The translations under genes and the position numbers were made by a program. From the NCBI RefSeq assembly GCF_011075055.1, contig NC_058145.1:5551228-5615227 (forward strand): a stretch of 64,000 nucleotides of DNA. Reading direction: 5' to 3'. Below the pieces are notes generated by a model that saw only the letters and a list, made by a program, of their open reading frames with translations, had not been told where the DNA came from and ran no database searches. Positions 20,941-33,881 of the stretch are shown piece after piece (within the stretch, counting starts at the first letter, position 1; each line of letters starts with the position of its first letter). Source of the stretch: Mangifera indica (lineage: Eukaryota; Streptophyta; Magnoliopsida; Sapindales; Anacardiaceae).

Positions 20941-23330
20941 AACGGTGGCTCTCTCAGAGGAATGCAGTGCTATTTTACAAAATAAGCTACCACCAAAGCT
21001 TAAGGATCCAGAAAGTTTTTCTATTCCTTGTGTAATTGGTAAAGAATCTTTTGAAAAAGCTTTATATGATCTTGGTGCAAGTATAAGTCTAATGCCTTTA
21101 TCTATTTGTAGGAGATTGGAGCTTGAAGAATTAAAACCTACAATAGTGACCCTACAATTGGCAGATAGATCCATAAAGTATCCTATAGGGATAATGGAAA
21201 ATGTGCCAATTAAAGTTGGAAAATTTTATATCCCTGTAAACTTTGTGGTTTTGGAAATGGAAGAGGATATTCAAGTTCCTCTTATTCTGGGAAGACCATT
21301 CTTAGCCACAGTAGGAGCAATCATTGACGTTAAAAATGGAAAACTCACTTTTGAGATTAGAGATGAGAAAGTAGAGTTTAACGTTTTTCGAATGTCAAAG
21401 TAACCTAATATTGTGAATTCTTGTTGTAGGGTTGACATTATTGATAATTGCATGAAAGAAGTCTTTATCAAGAAATACCCTGAGGATCCACTCGAGTTGT
21501 GCATTATTCACGGAGCTTCAATCAAAGATGAAAATATGGAAATTGTAGCCTGTGCTCAACTTATGGAAGCAAATCCTAAGGTTGCTCCTATTTTGAATTT
21601 CAAGTATAAAGAACTCGAGACAGGTAACCATTCTCTTCTTTCTCTTAAAGCAAAAGATGCACCTAAGGTAGATCTTAAACCACTTCCTGCTAATTTGAGG
21701 TATGCTTTTCTTGGCCCTAATTCTACTTATCCTGTGATTATAAATGCTGAATTAAATGATGAACAAGAAGATAAGTTGCTTAGGGAACTTTGAGCATATA
21801 GAAAAATAATTGGTTATAACATTCATGATATCAAGGGAATAAGCCCTACCATTTGTATGCATCGCATCCATATGCTTAATGATTTCAAACCTACCATTAA
21901 ACATCAAAGAAAATTAAATCCTATCATGAAAGAGGTAGTGAGAAACGAAGTCATTAAATTGTTAGATGCAGGGATTATCTATCCTATTTCTGATAGCTCA
22001 TGGGTAAGTCCAGTACAAGTGGTACCAAAGAAAGGGGGTATGACTATTGTTAAGAATGAGAATAATGATTTAATACCAACTAGGACAGTCACAGGGTAGA
22101 GGATATGTATTGATTATAGAAAGCTTATTAGTGCCACCCGCAAGGATCACTTTCCCCTTCCTTTCATTGATCAAGTTTTGGAGAGACTAGCAAACTATTC
22201 TTATTTTTGCTATCTAGATGGGTATTCGAGATTCTTTCAAATCCCTATTCACCCAGAAGACCAAGAAAAAACCACATTCACATGCCCTTGTGGCACATTT
22301 GCCTATAGGCGTATGCCTTTTGGTCTTTGCAATGCACCTGCTACATTTCAAAGATGTATGATGTCTATATTTTCTTATTTTGTTGAGCGAATTATGGAAG
22401 TGTTTATGGATGATTATTTTATGTATGGAACATCCTTTGATGATTGTTTGCTTAACTTATCTAAGGTTTTGCAAAGGTGCGAAGAGGTTAATTTAGTGCT
22501 TAATTGGGAGAAATGCCATTTTATGGTGAAAGAAGGGATAGTTCTTGGACATAAAGTCTCACAAAGGGGGATTGAGGTAGATAAGGCAAAAGTAGAAGTA
22601 ATTAAGAAGATGCCCCCGCCAACATCAGTAAAAGGAGTTCGGAGTTTTCTTAGCCATGCTGGGTTCTATAAGCGTTTCATTAAGGATTTTTCAAAAATTG
22701 CTAAACCTTTGTCTAATTTACTTGCTAAAGATGTTCCTTTTAACTTTGACCAACATTGTCTTGATTCTTTTTGCAGGTTAAAGGAAACATTGATTTCAGC
22801 TCCCATTATGCAACCACCAGATTGGAACTTACCTTTTGAAGTAATGTGTGATGCTAGTGACTTCGTTGTAAGGGCAGTTTTGGGGCAAAGGAAAGATAAA
22901 AAGGTTTATGCGATTTACTACGCTAGTCATACTTTGAATGAAGCACAAGTCAACTATGCCACCACTGAGAAAGAACTTCTTGCAGTCATGTTTGCTTTTG
23001 ATAAGTTTAGGTCTTATTTAGTGGGGTCCAAGGTCATTGTCTACACAAATCATTCAGCCATTAAATATCTCCTAAATAAAAAGGATGCAAAATCGAGGTT
23101 GATTAGGTGGATATTGCTTCTTCAAGAGTTTGACTTAGAAGTAAACGATAAAAAGAGGATAAAAAATGTTGTTGCTGATCATTTGTCCCGTTTGGAGCAA
23201 GTTAAGTGTGAAGGTTTTGACAAAAGTCTACCTATTGATGACTCTTTTCCAAATGAACAACTTTTAGAGATATCTCATTGGACAGTACCATGGTATGCAA
23301 ATTATGTGAATTATCTTGTGTGTGGTGTAG
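20941..23330 (+). pseudogene. P1 protease, reverse transcriptase and RNase H, broken
   Basis: Same frame as gag. The aspartic protease centres on LYDLGASISLMPLSICRRLE at about 21062 (DLGA is the usual Athila form of the active site) and ends with VPLILGRPFLATVGAIID. RT runs about 21850-22560, with [28 protein letters not shown] and the catalytic [10 protein letters not shown] near 22400. RNase H spans about 22830-23200 ([16 protein letters not shown], then [10 protein letters not shown], where the third catalytic Asp is Asn, and ADHLSRLEQ). In-frame stops follow MSK (about 21401), LREL (21791) and TVTG (22097). The last is a Trp codon changed to TAG. Inactive as it stands. Confidence 0.88.
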
Positions 23331-24043
23331 TACCTCCAGAGATGGATCACCAGCAAAAGAAAAAGTTCTTGTGGGAGATGAAAAACTATTATTGGGAAGA
23401 GTCACTGTATTACAAAAAATGTTTTGATGGGATTATGCGACGATGCTTACCACAAGATGAGATGGAAAGTGTTCTAACCCATTGTCATTCTCTTGAATGT
23501 GGAGGTCATTTTAGTGCCACCAAGACAGCAGCTAAGGTGCTCCAAAGTGGGTTCTACTGCCAATTTTTTTTCAAGATGCGAGGAAATTTGTTTTAACATG
23601 TGATAGGTGCCAAAAAACTGGAAACATTTCAAGGAGGAATGAAATGCCTTTAAACAGTATACTTGAAATTGAAATTTTTGATGTGCGAGGCATTGACTTC
23701 ACAGGGCCATTTCCTATGTCTTATGGGAATAAATATATCTTAGTTGTTGTAGATTATGTTTCTAAATGGGTTGAGGTACTAGCAAGTCCATCCAATGATG
23801 CTAGGGTTGTGGTGAAGTTCTTAAAGAAATATATAGTTGCAAGATTTAGGACTCCAAGAGCTATTATTAGAGATGGTGGTTCTCACTTTTGTAATCACCT
23901 ATTTGAGAAATTATTAAAGAAATATGAAGTTACCCATAAGGTTGCAACCCTATATCACCCTCAAACTAGCGGGCAAGTTGAGATTTCTAATAAGGAGATC
24001 AAGAGCATACTTGAGAAAACCGTAAGTGTTTCAAGGAAAGATT
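23331..24043 (+). pseudogene. P1 integrase, 5' part, cut by P2
   Basis: The zinc-binding HHCC region (about 23480-23620) spans a frameshift in a run of eight T (23565-23572). After it the protein continues in the next frame with [20 protein letters not shown]. The catalytic core follows: [42 protein letters not shown] and [20 protein letters not shown], which carry the D-D-E acids. Coding is interrupted at 24043 by P2; the remaining part resumes at 33455. Confidence 0.88.
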
Positions 24044-25954
24044 TGTAACATCCGAATTCGGGTGTGTTAGTAAACTCCACTTCCAAAATTACCCCTAGAG
24101 TTGATTTTATGACTTGTTGTGTAAAGACATTGCAAAAGAATTATAGAAAACTACTAAATGAGCAATATTTTTCAAAGGGGGTAAAATGGTCATTTTATAA
24201 AGATTCAAGGGACAAAGTGGGAATTAAAATTGAAGGACACACTTGAAATTATATGGTGGTGCTAAGGGTTTTTGGTAATTGGCTAAGGATAAAAGAGTAA
24301 TTTATGGAAAAGATTAAGGGCAAAATGGTCCAATAGGCTTATAAACTTATTTCTATTCACTTCCTTCTTCATTTTAGCCGAGACCTCCATTCTTTATAGC
24401 TAAGCTTTTTCCCTTAACCAAAATTTATCCAAAAACCTAGCTAAACCACCTAATTTTCAGAGGCTCTAGTTATAAAAAGTGTAGATCTGTCAATTCTGGT
24501 CAGTTCTAAGGTAAGAAATTTAATTTTTAAGATATGTCAAGTTTAGGGTTTTGATGGATGATCATATTTTTGGTTGATTATGGTTGCCAGAAAGAAGAAA
24601 AGAAGGTGAATAAGCTTAAATCATCTATTTAGCCAATAAAAAGTAAGAATTTCATACTTTACATACTTGAAGTAAAGTTGAGTTAGGTTATTTAAATAAC
24701 CTTTACTTATATAAGTGTGTAAGGTATTAGAATTAAGATGATTTATGCTTAAAAGGATAAAGAAATTCATTAGGATTCATGATGTAATTTTTGGACATAA
24801 GTGTAAAAAGGTAAATTTTGGCCATAAGGGCAAAATGTCATTTTATGCAGTATAGGTTAATGTTGCTTAATTATGTGCATGTTATGTAAAATAACCCTTA
24901 TATTAAGCCTATATTGTATAATTGAAATTAAATTGAGGCATGATATATATATATATAAATGCATGAGAAAATAATATGATGTTTGAGAAGAAATGAAAAG
25001 AATAAGGGAAAATAACAAATGCGCATATTTCATATTATGGTTATATATGCATACATGAGGAATCATAACATATGCATGATTTAGAAAAAATAAAGAAAGA
25101 GGAAAATATTTTCTAAGTCATGCATGCCTTTAGAAAATGGAAAACAAGTATTTTTGGTTTTATAATGACTCATATGATACAGGAAAGCAGAAAACATACT
25201 TAAAATCCTTACACGTGAGCTGTACTGTGTGGACAACCAGCTGTACTGTGTGGACAACAAAGAAAAAATATCAGTTGTACTGTGTGGACAGCAAAAGAAA
25301 AATATCAGCTGTACTGTGTGGACAACAAAAGAAAAATATCAGCTGTACTGTGTGGACAACAAAAGAAAAATATCAGCTGTATTGTGTGGACAGCAAAGAA
25401 AAAAAATATGCGTGTAAGAGAGAATTATACTTTGTATGGTGACTGCAAGTACTGTTATATGTAGTCTAGACCAGTCAATGAGAAAAAGAAAGAAACAAAT
25501 TAGTAAATATTTTATGAAAGTCATTTGCATTATAATTATGCATACAAGCCTATGTGGTTGATAAAGAGTTGAGAAAGATGTACGATCAAAAAATATAAAT
25601 GTCATGACACTCATACATGCATAAATCATAACGAGTGAATCATATCTGTATAGTAAGGAAATGAATAAATGTGTGAAAGAAAAAAATTATGATATGTGTT
25701 AAATGCGTGTTCTGTGTCAATTATTTTGTTGTAAATAGCTCAGACACGCTGAGTATGGAAAAGATTAGTACTAGTATAAAATACTTTGAGTGTTGAGTAT
25801 GATTTTCTTACTGAGTCATATCGCTCACTCCGTTTAATTTAATATTTTACAGGTAAAGAAATGCAACAAAGGTTCCCAGGGAGCACTAATGAGACATGAG
25901 GCTAAAGGAGGAAGACACCATAATTTTGTTGATTTAAATGTTATGATGTATATG

Positions 25955-25998
<44 letters not shown>

Positions 25999-26253
25999 CT
26001 AGTTTTGAAAATTGGTTATAAAGTTTCTGTGGGTGATAATTTTTTTATGATAGTTATTATTATGTACTTATTTTATTTATTATGATTATGTGATGAAAAT
26101 CTAGTCGATTGGTAGGACTGGTTTATGTGAATTGCTAATTGGGAGTGTTACAGGGCATAAATAAAAAAAAAAAGAAAAATTCCCCGAGCCCTCTAAAATA
26201 GGGGAACTCATGTCGTTTTTCTGTAACACACCTATTAGTTGGGAGATGTTACA
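24044..26253 (+). repeat. 5' LTR of P2
   Basis: TGTAACATCC...GATGTTACA, 2210 bases. It has an inverted TGTAACA/TGTTACA at the very ends. It carries a minisatellite (25218-25410) and short (TA)n tracts at about 24942 and 25958-25997. Confidence 0.95.
25218..25410 (+). repeat. 34-base minisatellite in P2 5' LTR, about 6 units
   Basis: Tandem units of the form CTGTACTGTGTGGACA, then ACAAAAGAAAAATATCAG, about 34 bases each. The first unit is shortened to about 20 bases. Units differ by few bases. Units are contiguous with no unique spacers. Confidence 0.95.
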
Positions 26254-26257
26254 TTTT

Positions 26258-26269
26258 TGGTATCAGAGC
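26258..26269 (+). other. Primer-binding site of P2
   Basis: TGGTATCAGAGC, a perfect plant initiator-Met tRNA primer site, 4 bases after the 5' LTR. Confidence 0.95.
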
Positions 26270-26470
26270 GCGATTTTGGGCGCTTAAAGGAAGATATAAT
26301 ATAATATGTGGTAATATAATACAATATATCTATGGTTTTGCATTCTAATATTGCACAGGTGCCCCTCATGTCTCACAGATTAGCTCCCGAGAATCGACTG
26401 CAGTAAGTTGTTTTCTTTACCTGTATTCAAATAATAGAATGTTATGTAATTACACTTATGCAGTTATTAG

Positions 26471-29400
26471 ATGAGGAGTACCACAAGACGAGGACAAGGA
26501 CGGGGTCGTGGAAGGGGTATTCAGAGAGAGACGAGAGAACTGTCTAACCCTGCCCCGTCAGTTGGTTCAGGATTTGAGCTAGCAGAAATAAGAGATATAG
26601 TCCGTTAGGTGTTGACTGAGAGTCAAGATAGACCCACACCTGAAAATATAGCTAGAGATGCCATCAGAGATGAGATTAGAAGTGAGATTCGTGAGGAAGT
26701 CATAGAAGAAATCAGAAATGAAATGAGGAATGAAGGGAGAGGAGAAATTAGAGCTCAAAGGCGACTTGAGCCCATTTATTCCTTACCTAATCAGCACACC
26801 CCTCTTGAATTTAAAGGTACTAAAGATCCTTTAATGGCTGATGACTAGATCAAGCAGGTGGAAAGTACTATGGATTTATTTCCTATGACTGATAGAGAAA
26901 AAGTTCGGTATGCCAGTTTCTTGATGAGGGGAGAGGCCCGCATATGGTGGGACCTAGTTAAAGAAACCAGAAATGTGGATCTGATGACCTGGAAAGACTT
27001 TAGAAGGGTATTTGAGGCCCAATACAGAACAGCTGATGTGGTAGCAGTCAAAGTTCAAGAGTTCATTTCTTTACAACAGGGAGAGGGTTCAGTAAAGGAT
27101 TACTCTACCCATTTTGATGTCTTAGCCAGTTTTGCTCCAGGTATGGTGAGTACCCCTAGTCTCCGGTTGGACAGATTTCTTCAGGGCCTTAGACCGGAGA
27201 TAACCTTGCATGTGTTAGCTGGACCACAACCTCCTCAAACTTATGAAGAGGCATTGGAGAGAGCATTGAGGTTAGAGGTATATGTTAATAAGCTACCCAG
27301 GAATGCACCTTCTATGTCAACACCTCTATCATTGACAGTACCCCAAACAGTGATGCCAAGTCAGTCAGTTTTACCTGCTTCATTGACTATTTCAGCACCA
27401 GTTACAACATCAAGGGGTAGCTCAATTGGCTCCAGTTTCAGAAACAATAGAGGAAAAAGAAAATTCCAGTCAAAAGCAAGTAGAAAAGGTTGGAAGAGTG
27501 ACAAGAGGCCTAGAAAAGAAAATATTCCCTAGTGTCAGATTTGTGGGAGACGTTATAGTGGGGAATGTTGGTACCAGCAGAAACAGGTGATTTGTTATAG
27601 ATGCCGACAACCAGGGCATATAGCAAAGGATTGCCAGAGAACCGAAGTGCCAGTTCAGATACAACCACAACAAAGCCTAATTCCACCAGTGCAACTAGGG
27701 AGAGGTACTAATGCACGGGTTTATACAGCTACCCATAGTCAGGTAGAGGCTAGTCCATCTGCAGTTACTGGTCAGCTCTTTTTCCACTCTGTTTCTTTAT
27801 ATGCATTGATTGATTCAGGAGCTACACACTCCTTTATTGCACCAGAGGTTATTGAAATGGTAGGTTTAGTGCCTGTTAGATCTACCCATTCCATTAGAAT
27901 TGAGATGCCCGATGGTGAGAGTGTGATTACTGATAAGATGTTAAAAGACCAGAGGATAGTGATACATGGAAGAGAGTTAAAGGTGGACTTGATTGTTTTT
28001 TATATGCCCGATTTTGATATTATCTTAGGCATGGATTTCTTAAAAAGATATGGAGTCGAGATTAACTGTAGAAAGAAAAAAGCTCGATTTCAACTTGACA
28101 ATGGGGATTACTTTAATTTCAGAGAGGGTCATCAGCCTAGTATGATGATCAGTAATGTAAAAGCACAAAAATTATTGAAAAATGGGTGTACGGGATATTT
28201 AGCTCATGTGGTACATGAGCATGATGTTCAAAGATTAGGTGTTCAGGATGTCCCAATAGTACAAGATTTCCCAGATGTCTTTCCTGATGAGCTACCAGGT
28301 TTACCTCCAGAGGAGTTTAGTATCGAGTTAGAACCTGGCTCAGCCCCAATTTCAAAAGCCCCTTACCGAATAGCTCCAGCTGAATTACAAGAATTAAAGA
28401 AATAGTTACAAGAACTTTTAGATAAGGGTTTTATTAGACCTAGCCACTCTCCTTGGGGAGCACCCATACTATTTGTCAAAAAGAAAGATAGGTCGCTCCG
28501 TATGTGCATAAATTACAGAGAGTTGAATAAATTGACAGTGAAGAATAAATACCCGTTGCCTCGAATTGATGATTTATTTGATCAATTGAAAGGAGCTTTT
28601 GTGTTCTCTAAAATTGACTTGAGGTCGGGTTATCACCAGGTGAGGATTACAGAGCAAGATATTCCAAAGACAGCTTTTCGGACCCGCTACGGGCACTACG
28701 AGTTTATGGTGATGCCCTTTAGATTGACTAATGCTCCAACAATCTTTATGGATTTAATGAATCGAGTATTTCATGATTGTCTTGACAAATTTCTAGTGGT
28801 ATTTATTGATGATATCTTGATATACTCTAGATCAGAAGTAGAACATGCCGAACACTTGAGATTTGTGCTACAAAGATTAAGAGAAAAGAAATTGTTTGTC
28901 AAATTCTCTAAGTGTGATTTCTGGTTGGATCGAGTAGTATTTTTGGGACATGTGGTTACTAAGGAAGGTATAACTGTGGACCCTAGTAAAGTAGAAACAA
29001 TACTCGAATGGGTGAGGCCAAAGACTGTGAAAGAGATCAGAAGCTTTTTGGGGCTAGCTCGCTATTACAGAAGATTTGTACAAGGTTTTGCTCGGTTGGC
29101 CAAGCCACTTACAACTCTTACCAGACAAGGAACTCATTTTCTATGGACTGAAGCTTGTGAGACAAGTTTCCAAAAGCTAAAAAGACGGTTGACTACAGCT
29201 CCTATTTTAGTATTACCAGAGGAAGGTGTAGATTATGATATTTATTGTGATACCTCGCATAATGGCTTAGGAGCCATGCTGATGCAAAAAGGTAAGGTGA
29301 TAGCGTATGCCTCTCGGCAGTTAAAAGATTATGAAACACGCTATCCTACCCATGATTTAGAGTTAGCAGCAGTAGTTTTTGCTTTAAAAATTTGGAGGCA

Positions 29401-31126
29401 TTATTTATATGGAGTTAAATATAATATCTACACCGACCATAAAAGTCTAAAATATTTTTTCACTCAGAAAGACTTGAACATGAGACAAAGAAGATGGTTG
29501 GAGCTAGTCAAAGATTATGAATGTGATATTAAATATCAGCCAGGTAAAGCAAATGTGATAGCCGATGCCTTGAGTAGAAAGATTGTCATAGCTCATCTCA
29601 CCACTCAGATAGAGTTACAGAAAGAGTTTCAGAGGGAACAGATTGAGGTGATAAGAAGTCAAGTGGCCAGATTGAAAATTCAACCTAATCTCTTCAATGA
29701 AATAAAAGAGAAGCAAGTAGAAAATTTGTGGTACCAGAAAATAAGTCAACAGATATGTGAAGGGAAAGCAACTGAGTTTCAAATGATGGATGAAGTGCTC
29801 AAGTTCAGAAATAGGGTATGTATTCCCCAAGATCTGGAATTGAGAAAGAAAATCTTGAGTGAAGCACATGATACACTTTACACTGCCCACCCTGGGGGAG
29901 TAAAGATGTATCAGGATTTAAAGAAAACTTATTGGTGGATAGGTATGAAGAAAGATATTGGTGACTATGTAGCTAAGTGCTTGGTATGTCAACAGGTCAA
30001 GGTCGAGCATCAGAGACCTTCAGGTTTGCTTCACCTACTTAGTGTTCCTGAATGGAAGTGGGAAGATATTTCAATGGATTTCATCATTGGCCTACCTCGA
30101 GTACAAAAAGGCTATAATGCATTATGGGTGATTGTAGATAGATTGACTAAATCGGCCCATTTTATTCCAGTGAAAGATAGTTTTACTTCAGATCAATTGG
30201 CCCAGATTTATATACGGAAGATTGTGAGATTACATGGCGTACCCAAAACTATTGTGTCAGATAGAGACCCCAAATTTGTTTCAGCTTTTTGGGGTAGTTT
30301 ACAAAGAGCATTGGGTACGAGGCTGGCATTTAGCACAGCATATCATCCTCAAACAGATGGCCAAACAGAAAGGGTGAATCAAATACTAGAGGATATGTTG
30401 AGGGCCTGTTGTTTAGATTATAAAATGACCTGGCATGAAATACTTCCATTGATAGAATTTGCATACAATAATAGTAACCAGTCCACCATTAAAATGGCAC
30501 CATATGAGGCTCTTTATGGACGAAAGTGTAGATCTCCATTACATTGGGATGACATAGGAGAGCGAGATGATTTGAGTCAAGTTCTTGGGCCTGAGTTAAC
30601 CCAAAGGATGGTGGAAGATATAAAGATTATCAAGACTAGATTGAAGCAAGCTCAGGACAGACAAAAGAGCTATGTAGATTTGAAAAGGAAAGAAGTAGAG
30701 TTTCAACTGGGTGATAAAGTTTTTGTGAAAGTAGCCCCTTATAAGCACTTGATGAGATTTGGAAGAAAAGGGAAACTTGCTCCAAGATTTATTGGCCTAT
30801 TTGAAATTTTAGAAAGAGTGGGCAAGATGGCTTATAGACTTGCACTTCCACCTAGTATGGATCGAGTTCATAATGTATTTCATATTTCTTTATTGAGAAA
30901 GTACATTAGCGATCCTTCACATGTCTTGAAATCAGATGATGTGGAATTAAAAGAAGATTTAGCTTATGAGGAGCAACCGATGCAGATACTAGACAGAAAA
31001 ATAAAAGAGCTCCAAAATAAGACAATTCCATTAGTGAAAGTATTATGGAAGAATCATAAGGTGGAAGAAGCCACATGGGAGGTTAAGCAACAAATGAGAG
31101 AGAGATTTCCTAACTTATTTGTTTAA
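26471..31126 (+). pseudogene. P2 gag-pol polyprotein with chromodomain, four in-frame TAG
   Basis: From the ATG at 26471 one frame runs 1551 codons to TAA at 31126. Gag: basic Arg/Gly-rich N-terminus, charged repeats rich in E-I-R, core with RGEARIWWDLV and FLQGLRPEI, knuckle CYRCRQPGHIAKDC at residues 375-388. Protease ALIDSGATHSFIAPE (Asp about 448). RT with YHQVRI and FIDD at 778-781. RNase H with D927, E964, D989, D1032. Integrase HHCC H1132, H1140, C1170, C1173 and core D1203, D1264, E1300 (D-35-E spacing). The last 50 residues hold a chromodomain ([19 protein letters not shown]), which in this family guides insertion towards marked chromatin. Only TAG stops at codons 46, 126, 354 and 645 block it. 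MPFRLTNAP has Arg for the usual Gly. Confidence 0.93.
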
Positions 31127-31146
31127 ATTTCGAGGACGAAATTCTT

Positions 31147-31162
31147 TTAAGGGGGAAAGAAA
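31147..31162 (+). other. Polypurine tract of P2
   Basis: TTAAGGGGGAAAGAAA directly before the 3' LTR, the plus-strand primer for second-strand DNA synthesis. Confidence 0.9.
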
Positions 31163-32060
31163 TGTAACATCCGAATTCGGGTGTGTTAGTAAACTCCACT
31201 TCCAAAATTATCCCTAGAGTTGATTTTATGACTTGTTGTGTAAAGACATTGCAAAAGAATTATAGAAAACTACTAAATGAGCAATATTTTTCAAAGGGGG
31301 TAAAATGGTCATTTTATAAAGATTCAAGGGACAAAGTGGGAATTAAAATTGAAGGGCACACTTGAAATTATATGGTGGTGCTAAGAGTTTTTGGTAATTG
31401 GCTAAGGATTAAAGAGTAATTTATGGAAAAGATTAAGGGCAAAATGGTCCAATAGGCTTATAAACTTATTTCTATTCACTTCCTTCTTCATTTTAGCCGA
31501 GACCTCCATTCTTTATAGCTAAGCTTTTTCCCTTAACCAAAATTTGTCCAAAAACCTAGCTAAACCACCTAATTTTCAGAGGCTCCAGTTATAAAAAGTG
31601 TAGATCTGTCAATTCTGGTCAGTTCTAAGGTAAGAAATTTAATTTTTAAGATATGTCAAGTTTAGGGTTTTGATGGATGATCATATTTTTGGTTGATTAT
31701 AGTTGCCAGAAAGAAGAAAAGAAGGTGAATAAGCTTAAATCATCTATTTAGCCAATAAAAGGTAAGAATTTCATACTTTACATACTAGAAGTAAAGTTGA
31801 GTTAGGTTATTTAAATAACCTTTACTTATATAAGTGTGTGAGGTATTAGAATTAAGATGATTTATGCTTAAAAGGATAAAGAAATTCATTAGGATTCATG
31901 ATGTAATTTTTGGGCATAAGGATAAAAAGGTAAATTTTGGCCATAAGGGCAAAAATGTCATTTTATGCAATATAGGTTAATGTTGCTTAATTATGTGCAT
32001 GTTATGTGAAATAGCCCTTATATTAAGCCTATATTGTATAATTGAAATTAAATTGAGGCA

Positions 32061-32061
<1 letters not shown>

Positions 32062-32131
<70 letters not shown>
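32062..32131. repeat. (TA)n expansion in P2 3' LTR
   Basis: About 70 bases of TA, where the matching place in the 5' LTR (24942-24957) has only about 16. Confidence 0.95.
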
Positions 32132-32134
<3 letters not shown>

Positions 32135-32391
32135 GCATGAGAAAATAATATGATGTTTGAGAAGAAATGAAAAGAATAAGGGAAAATAACAAATGCGCAT
32201 ATTTCATATTATGGTTATATATGCATACATGAGGAATCATAACATATGCATGATTTAGAAAAAATAAAGAAAGAGGAAAAATATTTTCTAAGTCATGCAT
32301 GCTTTTAGAAAATGGAAAACAAGTATTTTTGGTTTTATAATGACTCATATGATACAGGAAAGCAGAAAACATACTTAAAATCCTTACACGC

Positions 32392-32652
32392 GAGCTGTAC
32401 TGTGGAGACAGCAAAGAAAATAATCGGTTGTACTGTGTGGACAACCAGTTGTACTGTGTGGATAGCAAAGAAAAAATATCAGTTATACTGTGTGGACAGC
32501 AAAAGAAAAAATATCAGCTGTACTGTGTGGACAGCAAAAGAAAAATATCAACTGTACTGTGTGGATAGCAAAAGACAAATATCAGTTGTACTGTGTGGAC
32601 AGCAAAGAAAAATATTAGCTGTACTGTGTGGACAGCAAAGAAAAAAAAATAT
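32392..32652 (+). repeat. 34-base minisatellite in P2 3' LTR, about 8 units
   Basis: Same repeat as at 25218-25410 but about eight units, with different point variants (for example GGATAGC in place of GGACAGC), showing independent change after insertion. Confidence 0.95.
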
Positions 32653-33454
32653 GCGTGTAAGAGAGAATTATACTTTGTATGGTGACTACAAGTACTGTCA
32701 TATGTAGTCTAGACCAGTTAATGAGAAAGAGAAAGAAACAAATTAGTAAATATTTTATGAAAGTCATTTGCATTATAATTATGCATACAAGCCTATGTGG
32801 TTGAGAAAAATGTACGATCAAAAAATATAAATGTCATGACACTCATACATGCATAAATCATAACGAGTGAATCATATCTGTATAGTAAATAAATGAATAA
32901 ATGTGTGAAAGAAAAGAATTATGATATGTGTTAAATGCGTGTTCTGTGTCAATTATTTTGTTGTAAATAGCTCAGACACGCTGAGTATGGAAAAATTAGT
33001 ACTAGTATAAAATACTTTGAGTGTTGAGTATGATTTTCTTACTGAGCCATATCGCTCACTCTGTTTAATTTAATATTTTACAGGTAAAGAAATGCAGCAA
33101 AGGTTCCCGGGGAGCACTAATGAGACATGAGGCTAAGGGAGGAAGACACCATAATTTTGTTGATTTAAATGTTATGATGTATATATAATATATATATATA
33201 TGACTAGTTTTGAAAATTGGTTATAAAGTTTTTGTGGGTGATAATTTTTTTATGATAATTATTATTATGTACTTATTTTATTTATTATGATTATGTGATG
33301 AAAATCCAGTCGATTGGTAGGACTGATTTATGTGAATTGCTAATTGGGAGTGTTACAGGGCATAAATAAAAAAAAAAGAAAAATTCCCCGGGCCCTCTAA
33401 AATAGGGGAACTCATGCCGTTTTTCTACACACCTATTAGTTGGGAGATGTTACA

Positions 33455-33881
33455 AGATTGGAGTTTGAGATTGGATGATGCGCTTTGGGCATACCGTACA
33501 GCCTTTAAAACTCGCATTAGTACATCCCTTTTCCGCCTTGTCTACTATAAGTCTTGTCATCTTCCAATGGAGATACAACATCGAGCTTATTGGGCTACTA
33601 AGTTTCTGAACTTTGATTTAAAGAAAGCCGATGAAAAACGTCTCCTCCAACTAGATGAGTTAGAAGAGTTTAGATTGGACACCTTTGAGAATGCCAGAAT
33701 ATACAAGGAAAGAACCAAAAGGTGGCATGATAAGCATATTTTAAAGAAAGACTTCAAAAAAGGTGATCAAGTGTTGCTTTTCAACTCAAGATTGAAGCTT
33801 TTTCCAGGAAAACTTAAGTCAAGGTGGTCCGGTCCTTTTAAAATCTTAAAGGTATTTCCCCATGGGGCCGTTGAGGTGTGA
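33455..33881 (+). pseudogene. P1 integrase, 3' part
   Basis: Coding of the P1 integrase resumes right after P2, with [36 protein letters not shown], a [12 protein letters not shown] block and the C-terminal [20 protein letters not shown], all typical of Athila/Tat integrase C-termini. It is one frame to a TGA at about 33881; a short in-frame continuation (to about 34012) may be the original terminus. Residues on each side of P2 fit one another without loss except the 5-base target duplication. Confidence 0.9.

Larger units (their letters stand above)
24044..33454 (+). mobile_element. Chromovirus P2 (Tekay/Del-like Ty3/gypsy), 9.4 kb
   Basis: Complete LTR retrotransposon with target duplications AGATT (24039-24043 and 33455-33459). 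LTRs 24044-26253 and 31163-33454, tRNA-iMet primer site, one long gag-pol frame with only four stops, polypurine tract, and a C-terminal chromodomain. The two LTRs differ at about 12 positions over their first 800 bases by eye, and much of the rest of the difference is copy-number change in tandem repeats, so insertion is comparatively recent. It lies inside the integrase gene of P1, same orientation. Confidence 0.93.
31163..33454 (+). repeat. 3' LTR of P2
   Basis: TGTAACATCC...GATGTTACA, 2292 bases. It is longer than the 5' copy mainly through (TA)n growth at 32062-32131 and two extra minisatellite units. Its inverted end abuts the P1 integrase. Confidence 0.95.

Noticed and set aside
25218..25410. 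Regular short repeats resembling a CRISPR array
   Set aside because: Units are contiguous, with no unique spacers, inside a plant retrotransposon LTR.
25137..25464. Frames with repeated YQLYCVD / AVLCGQQ peptides
   Set aside because: These are translations of the 34-base minisatellite in the P2 LTR, in three frames. Not a gene.
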